From assembly GCA_905250885.1 (NCBI GenBank), contig CAJNOQ010000019.1, positions 46,310-110,309 on the forward strand: 64,000 nucleotides of DNA, read 5' to 3'. This document shows, one piece after another, positions 60,398 through 64,000 of the stretch (position 1 is the stretch's first letter; every line of letters starts with the position of its first letter). Made by a program: the position numbers and the translations under genes. Source of the stretch: Didymodactylos carnosus. Lineage: Eukaryota; Rotifera; Eurotatoria; Philodinida; Philodinidae. The notes below the pieces were generated by a model that saw only the letters and a list, made by a program, of their open reading frames with translations, did no database searches and was not told the DNA's origin.

Positions 60398-62794
60398 ACA
60401 TATCAGTTATAAAACCGCATATGGGATTAGGAAAATTGAATAGAGCATCAATGAATATTACCAGAGCTGGTGATATTCATCAACACTTTTCAACGGACGC
60501 TTAATAATCAATCAAATTTTAAAACTTTCTCTTTGGTTAAATCATTTTGTATAAAATATATTGCATACAAATAGAAAACGTAAATTAACAAGATTTCTAA
60601 TACCAGGCGTATCTTCATTTTCAATCAATGAAGACAAATTTTCCCATAGGCTTCGGATAGATATCGCTAACTAACGCATTATAAATAAAAAGATTTATCT
60701 GTTGTAATTTTAAAAGAGTAGACACTTTCGACGTACTGAACTCCGTAACAAACCGGACGAAAATGAGGATGAGATCGTTCTCTGTGTTAGTGATAGAGGG
60801 CACAAATGATCGTTAGGCTAAATTTTGCTTTTGTTGTATTCCTAATTCGCCAAGTTTGAATATATTTAATTTATTCGCGTGTATTGATTCCTGTGAATTT
60901 TTCCAAGGGGGAAACAGCTGATCTTTGACTTTTTCCGATTTTCGTCGATTTTTACTGATTTTCCCCAAATGAAAAGCCACCGGAAATGACCGGAAGTCAT
61001 TAGAAATAACAGAGAAATAAAGCTTTCTGGAGCTGTTTTTTAATAAAGTCGTTGTTTCCTCTTTTATTCGTGTCCTGATATCCTTTGTAAAAGCGTGTAT
61101 CTGAATTATCAATGTTTAATAGCTGATGTTTTGCGTACTAACCAACTTCTTGTGCAGTCGTCTAAGGAAACTTGTACAATTGATTTGGTGACATACGAGA
61201 ACGTTCAATAAGGTCAAAAAACGTTCATCAGTTTCATAGTCGTCAATTCATATTCGTTTACTTTGGTATGTAAAAATCTTTTTTCAAATGATACTATAAT
61301 GTTAGAAAGGAAAGGAAGAATACCCTGCCTTAGAGCTTCCGTCGTTAGTGTAGGCTGTTGGCAACTCAAACTCGTGAATTTCGAGTAGTCTGTTATCTTC
61401 TTTGCAGCGAACAATTTTCGGAGATGATCATTCATCACTTTTCTACTATTACTATCAATTACTACCAGTTCCTGCTAGGAGGCTAACCTGATGCAAAGTT
61501 CTTTCGTCCAATTACTTGAGCTCCTCGTGCACACTTAATAGTTACGCACTAGATTTCTAGCAAATTAGAGAAAATGAAATTGTACGTCACAACGTAGAAG
61601 TATGCTGTTGGATTGATGATTCAAGGCACATAAAAGTAATTTTATCCGAGATTATTACATGATTGGCCGGATACGAGATTGGAGTACAGTACTTCCGAAG
61701 GACGTGCCGAACAATATAACCGTCAAACGTTAGAGAACTATCAAATATCATCTACGATAGTCTCTCGCTTAACTTACTGGATTAACAATAAACAAAAACA
61801 TTTGTAAACCGGCGATATGGACATTTTGCTTCTGTTTGTAATAATTCATAATAATGACCATGTGTATTTTATCTGATGCACCAGAAATGAGAGCAAAACT
61901 GATTTTCTTAATAGGCTTTTTTTTTGTTCTACAGAGAGAAAAGAATATTTGGAAACTATGCGTTTTAATTTAATTTCGAACTGGTATCAGACTCTGGATA
62001 CACAGAGTTGAATAGCATGTTTATCTTTCTATGGATGTTTCAATTGATAAACTAGTCAAACCTAAGAAATAGACAATTTGATAGAATATTGTTTAGTGTA
62101 CTAAACATCACCAGTCGTTCATGCACAATACGTACTTTTATGTTGTTTGTCGAGAACAATGTTATTGTCTAATATCTTTGGTAAAAGAGTGGAAAAAAAG
62201 ATGCATGGCAAAGCTGGCGTAAGAGGCGAAAAGCAATGAGTAATGAACATGGTATAATACTTTAGACGCGTTACAGTTGATTGTTGCTATTCCCATCCAC
62301 CGTGTTCGATAAACCGAGCCCGGCACGTTAAGACTGTAGGCGGAGTGCGCAAATAAAATTTAGAATAAAAATCTTGCATCTGTACTTGACTTCCATGAAT
62401 GCAGCAGTATAGTATAGCCAAAGTCAAGTAAATGAGACCTCAATATGTGTGTATCAGGCTGGGAGCGGTCTAAAGTGGCACACTAAAAAGCCCACTGTTT
62501 AACAAGGGAAGTGGCTTGTCTAATTGATTGGTTTCAAGGCTAATCCTAGAAATTCGTGTGTAGTGGGACATGGATTTTGCTTGTAAACTCACTTATCTAC
62601 TTTTATTTCATTCAAGCAAATCAAGGAGGCTCTCAGTCCGTGTAAGTATATTTAATCTGGATGAGAATTTAAGGTAAATAAGCAGCAAAATTTAATACAG
62701 AGAAACACGCTAAACTAAAGCGAAAGAAAGAGAACTAAAATTAATAACTGAATTGACTATGTTTGAAGGCAAACTATATTCTCACTGTATTAAA

Positions 62795-63353
62795 CAGAGA
62801 TTGGTATGGGCCGGACATAGCCAGAAAGCTTTTAAGACCGGTCGGGTCGGATCCGGCCCTTAAGTTTTCTTTGTCGGGCCTGGCCGAGCCGAGGACTACT
62901 TTTCTTGTGTAGTATAACAGAAAGAACAGTCTATCAATACCACTTTATATTGTGTGTAACCAGCCTTTAAGATCAATAAAATCATTACGTTTAAGTATAA
63001 ACATATTCCTGATAAATACTATAATATTTATGTTTCTTTTTCTAATTTGTTACTGAATAAACACGTTTATCTAGTGCATACAAACGTTGAAGAAGTAAGA
63101 AGAAAATATCATGTAATTATAACCAATAGAGTTGTTACAAACATATTTATCTTAATTTTGTCAACCAAAGTTATTAGCATTAAGAATGCAGGAGGCCGAA
63201 ACCAATTAAAAAGGCCTGGACCAAACGCGAGCCTCTACTTCGTCGTTGGCCTGAGCCGGGCTCAAAACTTTTTAAGACTTATTGGGTCGGGTCGGACCTG
63301 GGCCTCAAGCTTTCTTGGCTGGGTCAGAAATTTTCGGCCCGTGCCGATTTCTG
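62795..63353. repeat. GGGCC/GGGTCGG motif foldback
   Basis: A GC-rich, two-block element. The left end is CAGAGATTGGTATGGGCCGG; the right end's complement is CAGAAATCGGCACGGGCC. Each block holds a TTTTAAGAC then GGGTCGG unit, and the middle (about 62900-63190) is AT-rich. Interior motifs are GGGCC, GGCCTGG and GGGTCGG. It follows the same plan as the other motif patches with a different motif. Confidence 0.6.
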
Positions 63354-63394
63354 ATATTAAATGAAAATAGGTAATATATTTAAAAGTGCAAATA

Positions 63395-63880
63395 TAGCAA
63401 ATGTCAAAGTTTCCAAAGGTGAAAGTAGGCTTTCGGAATTGTTAGACAATATCACAAACTGGCAGACTGAATATATTACTGAAGGATATACATGATAATC
63501 ATTTAGACATTATTGGTTTTGCCGAAGGCAGATTACCAGAAATTACATCGTACTCCAAGATCCTCTAGAAGATTTTCTATCAGATTATACAATATGAAGA
63601 TGCAAACGAGAAGTTTTTATTTGGACTAGGATTAATTCTATCACAACGGCATCTAAATCGCTAACAGTGACTTGTGCAATCAACGAAAAGGTCATGTGGA
63701 TACGATTCGATTCAGAAAAACATTACATGATCTCCTGTGAAAATGTTGAAAATGAAATTAAAACTGAATTTTAGAATCAACTACAATCTGCGTGTGATGT
63801 GATTCCACAGCATGATATAAAACTATTGATGGGAGATATAAGTACCACAGTTGGTTCCGGTAATAGATCATCTAAGGTGC
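63395..63880 (+). pseudogene. Decayed LINE endonuclease (EEP-type) fragment
   Basis: Broken frames, joined only by eye, resemble the N-terminal endonuclease of non-LTR retrotransposons: SELLDNITNWQTE, then a LTVTCAINEKVMWIRFDSEK strand, and IPQHDIKLLMGDISTTVGSG, which parallels the family's MGDFNAxVG catalytic Asp/Asn motif with Asn changed to Ser. Several stops and shifts separate the pieces, so it is inactive. The downstream reverse transcriptase would lie beyond the window or is lost. Confidence 0.6.
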
Positions 63881-64000
63881 CGCTAATTCAAAGTTTGAGC
63901 AGAATTTATTTTTCGTTTTTTATACATAGTTGGATAGAGCTTGACGAGCTGGTTAAGAATATATGCGTTTTAATTTTTTGGAATGATTTTTACCAGAAAA

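Larger units (their letters stand above)
56642..62794. other. 3' region of Pax1/9 and gene-poor stretch
   Basis: Begins with a (GT)n microsatellite (56681-56704). Several frames of 60-100 codons near 59230-60120 and 60621-61438 lack domains, splice sites or coding composition. One small palindromic segment lies at 60292-60397. The last part (62440-62660) is less AT-driven and may be the 5' part of the LINE relic downstream. No gene could be supported. Confidence 0.45.

Overview
The window looks like an AT-rich nuclear genome segment from an invertebrate animal. Genes are split by many short GT-AG introns, mostly 50-70 bp. The gene set is metazoan: a Pax1/9 paired-box factor, a KIF12-like kinesin, TMEM59, a RUN-domain RUSC protein, a Spinster transporter and a nuclear tRNA-Pro. 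Short introns, Asn/Ser/Gln-rich linkers, splice acceptors just upstream of several start codons and many decayed transposon pieces fit a rotifer (bdelloid-like) or another spiralian. That assignment is inference; no species-diagnostic marker was seen.

Layout. 70-756 (+): a Ser/Thr-rich exon, possibly a 5' exon of the next gene. 3708-6436 (+): Spinster-type MFS transporter, 13 exons, 484 aa. 7517-10670 (+): band-7/SPFH membrane protein, 10 exons, 575 aa, with a tandemly duplicated small exon and a Cys-rich insert. 13679-15819 (-): TMEM59-like protein, 4 exons, 351 aa, with a 26-bp minisatellite in intron 1. 15820-32997: about 17 kb with no convincing gene but many inverted-repeat elements, MITEs and a decayed mariner-like transposase. 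33026-36790 (+): RUSC-like RUN-domain protein, 6 exons, 1139 aa. 37478-37827 and 39890-40125 (+): two short coding exons that, with the first kinesin exon, all end in phase 2 and may be alternative first exons of one gene. 38379-38450 (+): tRNA-Pro(AGG). 44538-48448 (+): KIF12-like kinesin, 19 exons, 607 aa. 53978-56641 (+): Pax1/9 without homeodomain, 3 coding exons, 297 aa. 56642-64000: gene-poor, ending in a decayed LINE endonuclease fragment.

The genes do not form an obvious pathway. Two encode endomembrane proteins (Spinster, TMEM59), two act in trafficking or motility (RUSC, kinesin), and one is a developmental regulator.

The most unusual content is between the genes. At least ten patches are built almost wholly from variants of one short motif (for example ACCGTA, ATCTTA, GACTTG, TGTTCTTC, GAGTTCTC, AAAGCGC, AATCGCGATT, GGGCC). 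Several are bounded by terminal inverted repeats of two recurring types, CACTGTAAAAA or CCCAGGTCAAA, and some are flanked by TA dinucleotides. They look like foldback elements in which the ends are kept while the internal motif changes from copy to copy. Separate hAT-type MITEs with 8-bp target duplications are also present. All exon boundaries were read by eye from splice signals, phase continuity and protein similarity recalled from knowledge; nothing was aligned by software.
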